Numbered from the stretch's first letter, positions 26,739 through 37,515 are shown. The stretch: DNA of 64,000 nt from Sphingomonas psychrotolerans (GCF_002796605.1 NZ_CP024923.1:868001-932000), one strand, 5' to 3'. Notes: generated by a model from the sequence alone, not told the origin. Translations and numbers: made by a program.

Positions 26739-27221
26739 ATGGCCCGTCCGCGTCCCGCCACCTTCGACAAAGTGAAGACCGTCGCCGAGAACCGGCGCGC
26801 GCGGTACGAATATTTCATCGACACGGTCTACGAGGCGGGGCTTGCCCTGACCGGCACCGAAGTGAAGTCGCTGCGCTTTGGCGAAGGCTCGATCGCGGAG
26901 GCCTATGCCGAGGTGAAGGAGAACGGGGTGTGGCTGGTCAACGCCAACATCCCCGAATTCAGCCACGGCAACCGTTATAATCACGAGCCCAAGCGCCCGC
27001 GTAAATTGCTCCTTCATGAGCGTGAAATAAACAAGCTGCACGGCGCAGTCGCACGTGAGGGTATGACCCTCGTTCCACTCTCGATCTATTTCAATGGAAG
27101 AGGGCGCGCGAAAGTTGAGCTCGCGCTGGCAAAGGGCAAGAAGACGCATGACAAGCGCGAGTCGATCAAGGAACGCGACTGGAAGCGAGAGCAAGGCCGG
27201 CTCCTCCGCGACCGTGGCTGA
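26739..27221 (+). CDS. smpB: SsrA-binding protein SmpB
   Basis: The 160-residue protein has the OB-fold core [31 protein letters not shown], then [10 protein letters not shown], and the conserved HERE-type segment [56 protein letters not shown] ends in the basic tail that enters the ribosomal mRNA channel. It delivers tmRNA to stalled ribosomes. The tmRNA gene itself is not in the window. The downstream gene overlaps its stop by 8 bp. Confidence 0.95.
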   Translation: MARPRPATFDKVKTVAENRRARYEYFIDTVYEAGLALTGTEVKSLRFGEGSIAEAYAEVKENGVWLVNANIPEFSHGNRYNHEPKRPRKLLLHEREINKLHGAVAREGMTLVPLSIYFNGRGRAKVELALAKGKKTHDKRESIKERDWKREQGRLLRDRG

Positions 27222-27789
27222 GCGCGGGCTCGGCGCGCGCTTCCGTGGCTGGGTCCAGCGGAACCTGCCGACGCGCGAGAGCTTCGAGTCCAATCGCTGG
27301 CTCAAGCCGCTTGCGCACCGTATCCTGCATTCGTCGCTGTGGCGGATGACGCGTCGCTCGATCCCGCGCGGCGTGGCGTTGGGCATGTTCACCGGCATCC
27401 TGATCCCGATGGGCCAGATCCCGGCGTCCGCGGTGCTCGCGCTGCCGCTGCGGGCGAACGTGCCCGCGGCCGCGCTGACCACTTTCTTCACCAATCCGTT
27501 CACGACACCGTTCCTGCTCATCCTCTATTACAAGATCGGCAACTGGGCGCTGCATCTGAGCGGCACATCGGCGACGGCGGCGGCGAAGACCGCGGTGGCG
27601 GATGCCGGGTGGCTCCACTGGCTGGCGGCGGATGTCGGGTTGCCCACTGCCGTGGGCATGGCGATCTGCGCGGTGCTGGGCGGCATTCTTGGTTATTTCG
27701 TCACCGCGCTCGGCTGGCGGCTGTGGATCGGGCACAAGTGGCGCAAGCGGTCGGCCGAGCGTGCAGCGCGGCAGATTGACGCGACGTAG
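27214..27789 (+). CDS. DUF2062 membrane protein
   Basis: The 191-residue protein has a cytoplasmic N-terminus ([36 protein letters not shown]) and three membrane segments. The DUF2062 signature [26 protein letters not shown] is followed by [21 protein letters not shown]. The GTG at 27214 is chosen because it overlaps the smpB stop, while upstream in-frame starts would lie deep inside smpB. The family is conserved next to smpB in sphingomonads and has no known function. Confidence 0.8.
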   Translation: MAERGLGARFRGWVQRNLPTRESFESNRWLKPLAHRILHSSLWRMTRRSIPRGVALGMFTGILIPMGQIPASAVLALPLRANVPAAALTTFFTNPFTTPFLLILYYKIGNWALHLSGTSATAAAKTAVADAGWLHWLAADVGLPTAVGMAICAVLGGILGYFVTALGWRLWIGHKWRKRSAERAARQIDAT

Positions 27790-27832
27790 AGGCCCGGTAA
27801 GACACGCCTTTCTCTTTTCGAAGGGCCGCCTG

Positions 27833-29926
27833 ATGCGTCTTCCCCTCCTCGCCACCACCTTCCTCGCCGGGCCTGCTTTGCTCGCCGGCTGTACCCGTGG
27901 CGAGACCCCGCCTCCCGAAGCCGTCGCCGCGCAGACCTCGACGGTGTCACAGGCAGCCGTCGGTCCGGTAGCGCCCGCCACGGCGCCGCGCCCGCAGATC
28001 GGCAATTACGGCTTCGACGAGGCCGGCATGGACAAGTCCGTTGCGCCGGGCGACGATTTCTACGGCTTCGCCAATGGCAGCTGGGCGCGGACCACGCCAA
28101 TCCCGGCCGACAAATCGAATTTCGGCATGTTCTCGGTGCTCGACGATCTGTCGAAGCAGCGCACACAGGAGATACTCGAGGCGGCGAAGACGGATCCAAA
28201 CTCGAAGATCGGTGTCGCTTATGCGACCTATCTCGACAATGCCGCGATCGATGCGAAGGGCCTCGCCCCGATCCAGCCCTGGCTGAACCAGATCAAGGGA
28301 GTGAAGGCAAAGTCCGGTCTGGCCGCGCTCTATGCGCAGGCGGATCGCAACGGCGTGGGCGGCCTGTTCGGCAGCTATGTCGGCCAGGACGACAAGAACC
28401 CGGACGTCTATGCGCTCAACATGAGCCAGGGCGGGCTCGGCATGCCCGATCGCGATTATTATCTCTCGAAAGACGCCAAGCTCGTCGAGACGCGTAATGC
28501 CTATGAGAAGCATCTCGCCAATGTCCTGACGCTGGCCGGCGAGCCCAATGCCGCTGCGCGCGCCAAGGCGATCCTCGCGCTCGAGACGCGCATTGCGCAA
28601 GCGCACTGGACGCGGATCGACAGCCGCGACGCCAACAAGACCTACAACAAGCTCAGCGTCGCCGCGTTGACCCGCAAGGCGCCGGGCTTCGACTTCAAGG
28701 GCTTCTTCGCCGGCATCGGCGCCCCGGTCGACAGCGTGATCGTCGCCCAGCCGAGCGCAGTCGCGGGGATCGCAAAGCAGGTTCGCGCCACCCCGCTCGC
28801 CGTGCTCAAGGATCAGTTGCTCGTCCGCAGCCTCGACAATTTCGCCGATGTGCTGCCCTCGTCCTTCGACAAGGAGCAGTTCGGTTTCTATGGTACCACG
28901 CTGTCGGGCACGCCCGAGCAGCAGGTCCGCTGGAAGCGCGCGGTCGAGTTCACCACCGGTGCGGTCTCGGACGAAGTCAGCCAGGCCTATGTCGCGAAAT
29001 ATTTCCCTCCGGCGACCAAGGCCGCGGCCGACGCGCTGGTCAAGAACGTCATCGCCGCGATGGATCGCCGTATCGACCAGCTCGACTGGATGGCGCCCGA
29101 GACCAAGGTCAAGGCACATGCCAAGCTCGCCGCCTTCACGCCCAAGATCGGCTATCCCGATCGCTGGCACGATTATGCGAACCTGCAGATCGTCCCCGGC
29201 GACGCGTTCGGCAACAATGTCCGTGCCAACAATTGGGCGCATGAGGATCAGATCTCGAAGCTCGGCCAGCCGATCCGGCGCTGGGAATGGGGCATGACTC
29301 CGATGGATGTGAACGCCTATGCCAATTTCGGCATGGTCGAGATCGTCTTCCCGGCCGCAATCCTCCAGCCGCCGTTCTTCGACCCCAATGCCGATCCAGC
29401 GGTCAATTATGGCGGCATCGGCGCGGTGATCGGCCACGAGCTCAGCCATCATTTCGACGACCAGGGCGCCAAGTACAATGCCGAGGGTCGCCTGACCGAC
29501 TGGTGGACTCCGGCCGATGTTGCCGCGTTCAAGGCGCGCACCGACGCGCTGGTCGCGCAATATGACCAATATGAGCCGCTGCCGGGGATGCACGTGAAGG
29601 GCGCGTTGACCCTCGGCGAGAATGTCGCCGATCTGGCGGGCCTCACCGTCGCTTATGATGCCTACAAGCATTCTCTGAGCGGCAAGGGAGCACCGGTGCT
29701 CGACGGCACTTCGGGCGATCAGCGCTTCTATCTCGGCTGGGCGCAGGTCTGGCGACGCAACTATCGCGAGGCGAATCTTCGCCAGCGGCTGCTCACCGAT
29801 CCGCACAGCCCGTCGCAGCAGCGCGCCTGGGTCGTGCGCAACCTCGACCCCTGGTACTCGGCCTTCGCGCCGGCTCCGGGCAACAAGCTGTTCCTGACTC
29901 CCGAACAGCGCGTCCGGATCTGGTGA
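27833..29926 (+). CDS. M13-family metallopeptidase (neprilysin/PepO-like), lipoprotein
   Basis: The 697-residue protein has a lipoprotein signal (lipobox LLAGC, cysteine 21). The M13 N-terminal lobe begins with MDKSVAPGDDFYGFANGSWARTTPIPADKSNFG. The catalytic site is IGHELSHHFDDQG (H535, E536, H539), with the third zinc ligand in GENVADLAGLTVAYDAY. The C-terminal RVR.W replaces the family's usual CRVW end. It cleaves peptides at the amino side of hydrophobic residues in the periplasm. Confidence 0.92.
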   Translation: MRLPLLATTFLAGPALLAGCTRGETPPPEAVAAQTSTVSQAAVGPVAPATAPRPQIGNYGFDEAGMDKSVAPGDDFYGFANGSWARTTPIPADKSNFGMFSVLDDLSKQRTQEILEAAKTDPNSKIGVAYATYLDNAAIDAKGLAPIQPWLNQIKGVKAKSGLAALYAQADRNGVGGLFGSYVGQDDKNPDVYALNMSQGGLGMPDRDYYLSKDAKLVETRNAYEKHLANVLTLAGEPNAAARAKAILALETRIAQAHWTRIDSRDANKTYNKLSVAALTRKAPGFDFKGFFAGIGAPVDSVIVAQPSAVAGIAKQVRATPLAVLKDQLLVRSLDNFADVLPSSFDKEQFGFYGTTLSGTPEQQVRWKRAVEFTTGAVSDEVSQAYVAKYFPPATKAAADALVKNVIAAMDRRIDQLDWMAPETKVKAHAKLAAFTPKIGYPDRWHDYANLQIVPGDAFGNNVRANNWAHEDQISKLGQPIRRWEWGMTPMDVNAYANFGMVEIVFPAAILQPPFFDPNADPAVNYGGIGAVIGHELSHHFDDQGAKYNAEGRLTDWWTPADVAAFKARTDALVAQYDQYEPLPGMHVKGALTLGENVADLAGLTVAYDAYKHSLSGKGAPVLDGTSGDQRFYLGWAQVWRRNYREANLRQRLLTDPHSPSQQRAWVVRNLDPWYSAFAPAPGNKLFLTPEQRVRIW

Positions 29927-29932
29927 CCCATT

Positions 29933-30046
29933 TTCCGTCTCCCCTTGTGGGAGAGGGAGGGAGCAGACTTTAGTCGGCGGAAGGGTGAGGGGGAGTGAGT
30001 CTCACGGCCCCCTCATCCTTCCCTCTCCCGCAAGGGAGGAAGGCAA
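29933..30046. repeat. Inverted pair of palindromic intergenic repeats, copy 2
   Basis: The half at about 29933-29998 (GTCTCCCCTTGTGGGAGAGGG...GTGAGGGGGAG) is answered in inverted orientation at about 30001-30046 (CTCACGGCCCCCTCATCCTTCCCTCTCCCGC). The centre AGTGAGTCTCAC is nearly palindromic. It fills the gap between the M13 peptidase and cckA and is related to the elements at 21028 and 37516. Confidence 0.65.
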
Positions 30047-30086
30047 ACGCTTGACCCGCGCCCGCCCAGCGAACATCGCTAATCGC

Positions 30087-32468
30087 ATGGCGACCTTGCC
30101 GACTCCCGCGCCGACGCGCCGCCTGCTTCCGCTGCTCGCGGCCGCCACCGCGGGCCTGATTGCGGCCGCCCTCATCCTCGTCACGCTCAACGACCGCTCC
30201 GTTGCGATCGGTTTCGTCGCGGCGGGCCTGCTGGCGGGGGGCGTATTGCTCGGCGCGCGCCGGATGCTCCACCGCGAGGCGGTCGTCGAGACCCACGTCG
30301 ACTGGTCGGTGGCGCAGGCGCTAGCCGCCGCCTCGGGTGATGCGCTTGCCGTCACCGACCGTGCCGGCCGCCTGGTCTGCGCCAATGCCCGCTACGAGAT
30401 CCTCTTCGCCGGCTGGCCGACTCCGCCCAGCCTGCCGGTCAGCGACGCCGCGGTCGAGGCGCTGGGAGTCGGCGCCCGCACCGCATGGCGCGACGGCGAA
30501 GCGCTTATCGACAATATCCAGGTGTTCGGCGCGCCGGTCTCCGCCCGCGTCGTGCGGGTCGGCGACGAATCGCTGGTGTGGCGCTTCGTCGGCGTTCAGG
30601 CGCTCGATCTCGCCGCGCAGGTCGAAGGGCTGATCCACGGCCACACCGGCGACCGCCTTGCCTCGGCGGGGATCATGGCAGTGATGGTCACGCCCGAAGG
30701 ACGGATCCGCTCGGCCAACCGGGTGTTCAAGGCGCGTGCGATGGGATCGCCCGACGCGGCTGCCGAAGGCCGCGACTTCACCCGCTTGCTGATCACCGAT
30801 TCGATGGGTCTCGTCCGCTTCGAGCGCGAGGGGCTGGAGGGTATGCCGCTGCGCGTGCTCCAGATCCCGTTCCTTGATGGCGACGAGGCGCCGATGCTCG
30901 TCGCCTTGCTCGACGAGGACAATCTCGCGCTTCCCGCACCGGCGATCGGGGCGAGCGCATCGGCGCACGTCCGCTCGCTGATCGCGATGCTGCCCTCGGG
31001 ACTCGCGCTGGTCGATCGCGACGGCCGTTTCGTCAGCATGAACGACGCGTTCGTCCGCGCCGCCCGGATCAACGCTGCCGCGCCGCCGCTCTATCCGATC
31101 GATCTGGTGGTGCGCGAGGACAAGGCCGCGCTCGCCGACGCCGTCCGCCGTTTCGCCGGCGGCGCCGCGCAGTCGGCTGAGATGACGGTACGCTTCGTCG
31201 ATGCGCCCGAGGAGCCTGTCGCGCTCACCATCGCCGGCGCGCGTGGCCTCGGCGATGCAGCGGTGCTGATCAGCCTCAAGGATTCGGGCGAAGAGGGCAA
31301 GCTCAAGCGGCAGATCGCGCAGGCGACCAAGATGCAGGCGGTCGGTCAGCTCGCCGGCGGCGTCGCGCACGATTTCAACAACATCCTCACCGCGATCATC
31401 GGGCATTGCGACTTGATGTTGATGCGCCATTCGCCCGGCGACAGCGACTATGACGACATCCAGCAGATCCGCGCCAATTCGAACCGCGCCGCCTCGCTGA
31501 CCCGGCAGCTGCTCGCCTTCTCGCGCCAGCAGACCCTGCGCCCACAAGTCCTCCAGCTCCCCGACGTCATCTCGGAGGTCTCGAACCTGCTCAAGCGCCT
31601 GCTCGGCGAGACCGTCCGGCTCGAGGTCAAGCACGGCCGCAATCTCGGCCCCGTCCGCGCCGATCCGGGCCAGCTCGAGCAGGTGGTGGTCAATCTTGCG
31701 GTGAATGCCCGCGACGCGATGTTGACCGCCAACCCCAATGGCGGCGGCACGCTCACCATCGCCACTTCGTGCGTCGCCGCCGCGGAAGTTCGTCAGATGG
31801 ACGACGACGTTCTCCCGGTTGGCGACTATACCGCGCTGCGCATCACCGACACGGGGACCGGCATCCCCCTCGATATCCTGGGCAAGATCTGGGAACCGTT
31901 CTTCACCACCAAGGAAGTGGGCAAGGGCACCGGCCTCGGCCTGTCGACCGTCTACGGCATCATCAAGCAGTCGGGCGGGTTCATCTTCGCCGATAACGTC
32001 CCCGGCGGCGGCGCCGAGTTCACCATCTATCTGCCGGTGCACAGCGCGCCCGAGGCGGTGGTCGCCAAGACTCCGGTCAAGCCCAAGCAGATCGATCTCT
32101 GGGGCTCGGGCACGATCCTGCTCGTCGAGGACGAGGACATGGTCCGCGCCGTCGCCGAACGCGCGCTCACCCGGCAGGGCTATACCGTGGTCACCGCAGA
32201 GAATGGCGAAGTCGCGCTAGAAACGCTCGAATCGATGGAAAAGCCCGACCTGCTGATCAGCGACGTGGTGATGCCGTCGATGGACGGCCCGACCATGGCG
32301 CGGCGGGTCCGCGCGCGTTACCCCGATCTGCCGATCCTGTTCATGTCGGGCTATGCCGAGGAGCAGCTACGCAAGTCGATCGATCTCGACAATGTCGCCT
32401 TCCTGCCCAAACCCTTTTCGGTTCAACAGCTTGCCGAAGCTGCCCGCGACGTTCTCGCTGCGAAATAA
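30087..32468 (+). CDS. cckA: Hybrid histidine kinase CckA
   Basis: The protein has 793 residues. Two N-terminal membrane helices (about 13-33 and 36-56) are followed by PAS-like domains (about 80-400). The dimerisation/phosphoacceptor helix is [21 protein letters not shown] with H428. The ATPase domain has [11 protein letters not shown] (N box), [24 protein letters not shown] and [11 protein letters not shown] receiver domain closes it, with phospho-acceptor D726 in LLISDVVMP. In alphaproteobacteria CckA phosphorylates ChpT, which passes phosphate to CtrA and CpdR. Neither gene is in the window. I chose ATG 30087 because upstream in-frame starts fall inside the repeat element. Confidence 0.9.
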   Translation: MATLPTPAPTRRLLPLLAAATAGLIAAALILVTLNDRSVAIGFVAAGLLAGGVLLGARRMLHREAVVETHVDWSVAQALAAASGDALAVTDRAGRLVCANARYEILFAGWPTPPSLPVSDAAVEALGVGARTAWRDGEALIDNIQVFGAPVSARVVRVGDESLVWRFVGVQALDLAAQVEGLIHGHTGDRLASAGIMAVMVTPEGRIRSANRVFKARAMGSPDAAAEGRDFTRLLITDSMGLVRFEREGLEGMPLRVLQIPFLDGDEAPMLVALLDEDNLALPAPAIGASASAHVRSLIAMLPSGLALVDRDGRFVSMNDAFVRAARINAAAPPLYPIDLVVREDKAALADAVRRFAGGAAQSAEMTVRFVDAPEEPVALTIAGARGLGDAAVLISLKDSGEEGKLKRQIAQATKMQAVGQLAGGVAHDFNNILTAIIGHCDLMLMRHSPGDSDYDDIQQIRANSNRAASLTRQLLAFSRQQTLRPQVLQLPDVISEVSNLLKRLLGETVRLEVKHGRNLGPVRADPGQLEQVVVNLAVNARDAMLTANPNGGGTLTIATSCVAAAEVRQMDDDVLPVGDYTALRITDTGTGIPLDILGKIWEPFFTTKEVGKGTGLGLSTVYGIIKQSGGFIFADNVPGGGAEFTIYLPVHSAPEAVVAKTPVKPKQIDLWGSGTILLVEDEDMVRAVAERALTRQGYTVVTAENGEVALETLESMEKPDLLISDVVMPSMDGPTMARRVRARYPDLPILFMSGYAEEQLRKSIDLDNVAFLPKPFSVQQLAEAARDVLAAK

Positions 32469-32507
32469 TCTCTTGGCGGCGACAAAATTTCCTGCAAGGT
32501 GCCGAAC

Positions 32508-32861
32508 ATGCCAACCCTTCGTCGTGTCCTCATCGTAGAGGACGAACCCTTGATCGCGATGATGCTCGAGGACTTTCTCGATGCGCTCGATCGCGAGCTC
32601 GCCGGAACCGCCGACGATGTCGCTGGCGCACTGGCCCACATCGCGGCGGGCGGCGTCGAAGCGGCCATTCTCGACGTCAATCTGCGCGGCGGCGAACAGA
32701 GCTGGCCGGTCGCCGCGAAGCTCGCCGAGCTCGGCATACCTTTCATCCTCGCCACCGGCGGCGCGGGGGATTCGATCGCCGAAGCCTGGCGCGATCGACC
32801 GGTCCTCTCGAAACCGTTCACAATGGACGGCGTGGAAAAGGCACTCGACGCGCTGGGCTGA
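32508..32861 (+). CDS. Single-domain response regulator
   Basis: The 117-residue protein consists only of a receiver domain: VLIVEDEPLIAMMLEDFL with the acidic pair, phospho-acceptor D56 in AAILDVNLRGGE, the conserved Thr/Ser region in ILATGGAG and the lysine in VLSKPF. It has no output domain. It starts 39 bp after cckA, and may share its transcript. Its sequence does not look like DivK or CpdR, and resembles the receiver-only partners of HWE-type kinases. A direct link to CckA is only positional. Confidence 0.85.
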   Translation: MPTLRRVLIVEDEPLIAMMLEDFLDALDRELAGTADDVAGALAHIAAGGVEAAILDVNLRGGEQSWPVAAKLAELGIPFILATGGAGDSIAEAWRDRPVLSKPFTMDGVEKALDALG

Positions 32862-32907
32862 GTGGCGCAGCGTCGGCTATGGGCGGAAGCGAAGGCTGGG
32901 CGCTCGG

Positions 32908-33450
32908 CTACAGACGCATCCCGAGCCAGATAACCGCCTCGGTCGAGAAGGAGACCAGCGGAGTGATCAGCCTAGGCCAGACTCCGCCCGGAGTTAGCCG
33001 CGCGACGGAAAGATCGTGATGCTCCTGCTCCTCCCCAATGATCCGGCGCAACGTGGCAACGGCCTGCTGATCGATGCCATCCAATGCTCGAACCTGCTCG
33101 TTCATGTGGCGAAGCACGACCTGCTCGATTGCGACCGTAGTAGCCGCGATGGCTTGGCGACCAGCTAATCCGGTAACGGTGCCCAGAACAAACCCACCAA
33201 TTGCACACAAGAAATAGCTTCGGCACCGGCGCCTGTTCCGGTGCTGCAATTCCGCGCCAAACTGTGCGCGGTGTCCCCGCTCATGTGCGAGAAACGTGTC
33301 AAGCTCAGCCACCATTTCCGGTGCTCGCCAACGGGCGAACCACCGCTGCGCCCGATACACGCAGATGGCGCCGTGCTCGCCAGCGTGATCGACTTTCATC
33401 ACGCGGTCGCCCAGCGTCTCTCCTTCTTTGAGCCGTGCTAACAGAGCCAT
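32908..33450 (-). CDS. Coq7-like di-iron protein (demethoxyubiquinone hydroxylase family)
   Basis: The 180-residue protein carries the complete ferritin-like di-iron ligand set: DHAGEHGAICVYRAQ, LAHERGHRAQF (ExxH), AIEQVVLRHM and GEEQEHHDL (ExxH). In Coq7/CAT5 these bind the iron pair that hydroxylates demethoxyubiquinone. Two hydrophobic stretches fit membrane association. The start is uncertain: neither ATG 33450 nor GTG 33519, directly after the upstream stop, has a clear ribosome binding site. Codon use is less GC-biased than in the neighbours, which could mean recent transfer. The insertion RNRRRCRSYFLCAIGG is unusual. Confidence 0.8.
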   Translation of the reverse strand: MALLARLKEGETLGDRVMKVDHAGEHGAICVYRAQRWFARWRAPEMVAELDTFLAHERGHRAQFGAELQHRNRRRCRSYFLCAIGGFVLGTVTGLAGRQAIAATTVAIEQVVLRHMNEQVRALDGIDQQAVATLRRIIGEEQEHHDLSVARLTPGGVWPRLITPLVSFSTEAVIWLGMRL

Positions 33451-33519
33451 CGTTTCAATGTCCCACGGCAAGCGGATGTCCGCAACTGGGCTTCTGGCAG
33501 AAGCCTGGCTACCGCGCAC

Positions 33520-34257
33520 TCAATCCACGACCCGAACCGGATCCCCCGCCCGGATCAGCCCGGGCCGGGCCGGGGTGGCATAGACCCCGTAGGCGTTGCC
33601 GAACTGCTGCGCGACGGTGCGCAGGACGCGGACGTCCTTGGCGGCGGTGTCGGGATCGATCGTGATCAGCACGCAGCGCGGGATCGGATCGGCCATCTGC
33701 ACCACCGCGCCGTCAGCATCGTTGCCGAAAGCGAGCCGCAGCCCCTGCCATTCGTTCACCGCCAGCTCGCTCTCGATCACTACATTGGCGCGGAACCGCC
33801 GCGGGTCGAGCGCACAGCCGTGCGCCGCCTCAATGCGCGCGTGGCTCGCAGTGGTGGCCAGCGAGATCGGCATGGAATCATAGATGCCACGCGCGACCTG
33901 GAGCAGCCCCACCGGCTCGCCCGCCGCCGCCTCGAGATGGGCGTGGAGCAGCGGATCGTGGAGCGAGATCGCCGCGCCGTCGGGCGTCTCGATCAGCACC
34001 GCCGAGGTCTTCGGCGCCCCCGGATCGGCGAAACTTGCACGGTGGAGCAGCATCGCCGGCACTTCGCGCGCGGTCAGCCACGGGAAGCGCGTTCCGTTGG
34101 CTTTCCGGACGAACGCATATTGCCGGTCGCCTTCGATCCCCTGCCAGTCGATTTCGGCCACGCCCAGCTGTTCGCCGGCCATCGACTTGACGGGATAGCG
34201 GTTGAGTGCCGCGACATGGCCGACGATGCGAGTCACTGCCGGCGCGCTATCGGGCAA
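33520..34257 (-). CDS. MOSC domain protein
   Basis: The 245-residue protein has the N-terminal MOSC beta-barrel (VAALNRYPVKSMAGEQLGVAEID...GIEGDRQYAFV) and a C-terminal MOSC domain with DPRRFRANVVIE and the conserved cysteine in PIPRCVLITIDPDT. The family is related to the molybdenum cofactor sulfurase C-terminus and to YcbX/YiiM and may handle sulfur or molybdenum cofactor. Its substrate is unknown. The Coq7-like gene follows immediately. Confidence 0.88.
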   Translation of the reverse strand: MPDSAPAVTRIVGHVAALNRYPVKSMAGEQLGVAEIDWQGIEGDRQYAFVRKANGTRFPWLTAREVPAMLLHRASFADPGAPKTSAVLIETPDGAAISLHDPLLHAHLEAAAGEPVGLLQVARGIYDSMPISLATTASHARIEAAHGCALDPRRFRANVVIESELAVNEWQGLRLAFGNDADGAVVQMADPIPRCVLITIDPDTAAKDVRVLRTVAQQFGNAYGVYATPARPGLIRAGDPVRVVD

Positions 34258-34316
34258 CGCCGTTCACCGCAACCCGCCGGCGTGACAGCCGCAGCGGGAT
34301 CGGGCAGAGCGCGGGC

Positions 34317-35045
34317 ATGATCCATCTCACGCGCGACGGTCCGGTCGCGACCATCGCTCTGGCGCGCGCGGAAGCGAAGAACGCGCTCCCTATCGCTGCA
34401 TGGCAGGCGCTCGCCGTCGCCGCGCGCGAGGTCGGCGATGCCCGGGCCGTGGTCCTCCGGTCCGACGTGCCCGGTATCTTCTCCGCCGGTGCCGATGTTC
34501 GCGAATTCGAGACATTGGTGAGCGATCCTGCCCTTCGTGCTTCCTTTCGTATCGCCATGCGCGATGCGATCGAGGCGATCACCGCTTTGCCCATGCCGGT
34601 GATCAGCGCGATCGATGGCGGCTGCTTCGGCGCCGCGGTCGCGCTGATCCTTGCCGCCGACATCCGCGTCGCGGGTAATCACGCCGAGTTCGCCACGCCG
34701 CCGGCGCGGCTTGGCCTCGGCTATCCGCAAGAGGATGTCGCGCGGCTGGCCGCGCAAGTGGGGAAGGGTATGGCCTCGCTGATGCTGTTTACCGGCGACC
34801 GCCTCGTCCCCGACGAAGCCAAGCGCATCGGCCTGGTCGAGCTGCGTGCCAAAAACGCAATCGAGACGGCGACGGCGCTCGCCTCGGCGATCGCCGGCAA
34901 CGCACCTGAAGCGGTCCGCTTGCTCAAGCGCACGATCCGGGGCGGGGAGGGGCTCGATCAGGCCTTCGATGCCGCGTTCGGAGGTTCCGAATTCGCCGAA
35001 GGCCTCGCTGCGTTCCGCGAACGTCGCAAGCCGCTTTATCGATGA
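34317..35045 (+). CDS. Enoyl-CoA hydratase/isomerase family protein
   Basis: The 242-residue protein has the crotonase fold: NALPIAAWQAL, FSAGADVREFE (oxyanion hole), PVISAIDGGCFGAAVALILAADIRVA and the trimerisation region after LGYPQED. The usual catalytic glutamate position in GG(A/C).GGG is here GGCFGAAV, and a second acid appears in YPQEDVARLA. The substrate is not clear. It overlaps the amidohydrolase gene by 4 bp. Confidence 0.85.
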   Translation: MIHLTRDGPVATIALARAEAKNALPIAAWQALAVAAREVGDARAVVLRSDVPGIFSAGADVREFETLVSDPALRASFRIAMRDAIEAITALPMPVISAIDGGCFGAAVALILAADIRVAGNHAEFATPPARLGLGYPQEDVARLAAQVGKGMASLMLFTGDRLVPDEAKRIGLVELRAKNAIETATALASAIAGNAPEAVRLLKRTIRGGEGLDQAFDAAFGGSEFAEGLAAFRERRKPLYR

Positions 35046-35776
35046 AGGCGCCCGCCGAGATCATCGAGGGAGATCGGCAGGATATCCTGTTGCTTTGCGA
35101 TCATGCCTCCAATGCGGTGCCGGCCGATGTGGATCTTGGGATCGACCCGGGCCTGCTCGATCTCCACATCGCGGTCGATATCGGTGCCGGCCCGCTCACC
35201 CGCAGCCTCGCCGCCCGCCTGGACGCACCGGCGGTCCTCGCCAGCGTCTCACGGCTGGTGATCGACCTCCATCGCGAGCCCGACCATGTCGGGCTGATCC
35301 CGCATCGTAGCGACGGTCACCTGATCCCAGGCAATGACCGCGGTGACCGTGCGGCGCGAATCGCCCGCTTCCACGCGCCGTATCACCGACTCTTGGCATG
35401 CCGCATCCGGGCGCAGCGGCCCGGCCTGATCCTCTCGATCCACAGCTTCACGCCGTGCCTCGAACATGGCGGCACCGACCGGCCGTGGCAGGTTGGCGTG
35501 CTCTACAATCGCGATGCCCGGGCCGCGCGCCCGGCGATCGACTTCTTACGCGCTTGCGGCCTCGTCACCGGCGACAACGAACCCTATTCGGGTCGCCTGC
35601 TCAACGCCACGCTCAACCGCCATGCGGAGGCGAATGGCATTCCCTCGATCGCGATTGAAGTGCGCAACGACCTCATCCACGACGCCGCCGGCGTCGAACG
35701 ATGGAGCCACACCTTATCCGAACTGGCAAATTCTTTGCGCAATAGTCTTGCGCGAAACATGGCTCCCGCGACATAG
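35042..35776 (+). CDS. N-formylglutamate amidohydrolase family protein
   Basis: The 244-residue protein shows the family motifs [52 protein letters not shown] and [10 protein letters not shown], and ends with [12 protein letters not shown]. These correspond to the zinc-binding His and Glu residues of the HutG-like fold. The enzyme would split N-formylglutamate into formate and glutamate at the end of histidine breakdown. No other hut gene is present, so another N-acyl amino acid is possible. Confidence 0.85.
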   Translation: MKAPAEIIEGDRQDILLLCDHASNAVPADVDLGIDPGLLDLHIAVDIGAGPLTRSLAARLDAPAVLASVSRLVIDLHREPDHVGLIPHRSDGHLIPGNDRGDRAARIARFHAPYHRLLACRIRAQRPGLILSIHSFTPCLEHGGTDRPWQVGVLYNRDARAARPAIDFLRACGLVTGDNEPYSGRLLNATLNRHAEANGIPSIAIEVRNDLIHDAAGVERWSHTLSELANSLRNSLARNMAPAT

Positions 35777-35787
35777 GCTTGCGCATC

Positions 35788-37509
35788 ATGACCCAACGAT
35801 TCGACAAATCCCGCCTCCCCAGCCGCCACGTCTCCGTCGGACCCGAGCGCGCCCCGCACCGCAGCTATTATTATGCGATGGGCATCCCCGAAGAGGATAT
35901 CGCCAAGCCCTTCGTGGGGGTGGCGAGTGCCGGCAACGACAGCGCGCCTTGCAACACCACACTCGATTTCCAGGCCGATGCCGCGCGCGAGGGCGTGATC
36001 GCCAATGGCGGCATGCCGCGCCGCTTCAACACGATCACCGTCACCGACGGCATCGCGATGGGCCATCAGGGAATGAAGTCCTCGCTGGTCAGCCGCGAAG
36101 TGATCGCCGATTCGGTCGAGCTCAGCGTCCGCGGCCATTGCTACGACGCACTCGTCGCCTTTGCCGGCTGCGACAAGTCGCTCCCCGGCATGATGATGGC
36201 GATGCTCCGGCTCAACGTGCCCTCGATCTTCGTCTATGGCGGCTCGATCCTGCCGGGCCGCTTCCACGACCGCGACGTCACTGTCGTCGACGTGTTCGAG
36301 GCAGTGGGCAAGTTCGCCGCCGGCAATTGCCCGCTCCACGAGCTGACCGCGCTCGAAAAAGTCGCATGCCCGGGCCATGGCGCCTGCGGCGGCCAGTTCA
36401 CTGCCAACACCATGGCTTGCGTCGGCGAGGCGATCGGCCTGTCGCTGCCCAATTCGAACATGGTGCCGGCGCCCTATCAGTCGCGCGAGCAGATCGCGGT
36501 CGCCGCGGGCCACCAGGTGATGAACCTGCTCGAGCTGAACCTGCGTCCCCGTGACATCTGCACGCGCGAAGCCTTCATCAACGCCGCGCGCGTCGTCGCC
36601 GCGACCGGTGGATCGACCAACGCCGCGCTGCATCTGCCCGCCATGGCGAGCGAAGCGGGCATCGAATTCGATCTACATGATGTTGCTGAGGCTTTTAAAT
36701 CAACTCCTTACATTGCCGACCTGAAACCGGGTGGCAAGTATGTTGCCAAGGACATGCACGAGGCCGGCGGCGTCTATATGCTGATGAAGACGATGCTCGC
36801 GGGCGGCTTCCTCAATGGCAATTGCCTGACGGTGACCGGCAAGACGCTGGGCGAGAACATCGATCAGGTGACATGGAACCCCGACCAGAAGGTCATCTAT
36901 GACGTCAAGACGCCGCTTTCGCCCACCGGCGGGGTGGTCGGCCTGCGCGGCACCTTGGCGCCCGAAGGCGCGATCGTGAAGGTCGCCGGCATGCACCGCC
37001 TCCAGTTCACCGGCCCGGCGCGCGTCTTCGATTGCGAGGAAGACGCGTTCGAGGCGGTCGAGCATCGCAAGATCGAGGAAGGCGAAGTCATCATCATCCG
37101 CTACGAGGGCCCCAAGGGCGGTCCCGGCATGCGCGAGATGCTCTCGACCACCGCGGCGCTCTACGGTCTCGGCATGGGCGAGAAGGTCGCGCTGATCACC
37201 GACGGGCGCTTCTCGGGCGCCACTCGCGGCTTCTGCATCGGCCATGTCGGCCCCGAGGCCGCCGAGGGCGGCCCGATCGCGCTGGTCGAGAATGGCGACA
37301 CCATCCGCATCGACGCCGAAGCGGGAACAATCGACCTCGACGTGCCCGAGGATGTGCTCGCCGAACGCCGCGCGAACTGGCAGCCGCGGGTCAACGATTA
37401 CCAGGCGGGCGCGCTGTGGCGCTATTCCCGTACCGTCGGCCCTGCCTATAAGGGTGCGGTAACGCACCCGGGAGCCAGCGCCGAACGCCATGTCTACGCG
37501 GATATCTGA
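35788..37509 (+). CDS. ilvD: Dihydroxy-acid dehydratase
   Basis: The 573-residue protein carries the Fe-S cysteine motifs [17 protein letters not shown] and [17 protein letters not shown], and the Mg/substrate motifs [23 protein letters not shown] and [21 protein letters not shown]. It dehydrates dihydroxy-isovalerate and dihydroxy-methylvalerate in valine and isoleucine synthesis. ATG 35788 is preferred over a TTG 9 bp upstream. Codons around 36670-36715 are clearly more AT-rich than the rest of the gene. Confidence 0.95.
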   Translation: MTQRFDKSRLPSRHVSVGPERAPHRSYYYAMGIPEEDIAKPFVGVASAGNDSAPCNTTLDFQADAAREGVIANGGMPRRFNTITVTDGIAMGHQGMKSSLVSREVIADSVELSVRGHCYDALVAFAGCDKSLPGMMMAMLRLNVPSIFVYGGSILPGRFHDRDVTVVDVFEAVGKFAAGNCPLHELTALEKVACPGHGACGGQFTANTMACVGEAIGLSLPNSNMVPAPYQSREQIAVAAGHQVMNLLELNLRPRDICTREAFINAARVVAATGGSTNAALHLPAMASEAGIEFDLHDVAEAFKSTPYIADLKPGGKYVAKDMHEAGGVYMLMKTMLAGGFLNGNCLTVTGKTLGENIDQVTWNPDQKVIYDVKTPLSPTGGVVGLRGTLAPEGAIVKVAGMHRLQFTGPARVFDCEEDAFEAVEHRKIEEGEVIIIRYEGPKGGPGMREMLSTTAALYGLGMGEKVALITDGRFSGATRGFCIGHVGPEAAEGGPIALVENGDTIRIDAEAGTIDLDVPEDVLAERRANWQPRVNDYQAGALWRYSRTVGPAYKGAVTHPGASAERHVYADI

Positions 37510-37515
37510 CCAGCA

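Noticed and set aside
27947..29806. Long minus-strand open frame of 619 codons
   Set aside because: It is antisense to the M13 peptidase, whose HExxH site and lipoprotein signal are clear.
30321..32042. Long minus-strand open frame of 573 codons
   Set aside because: It is antisense to cckA and has no recognisable domain.
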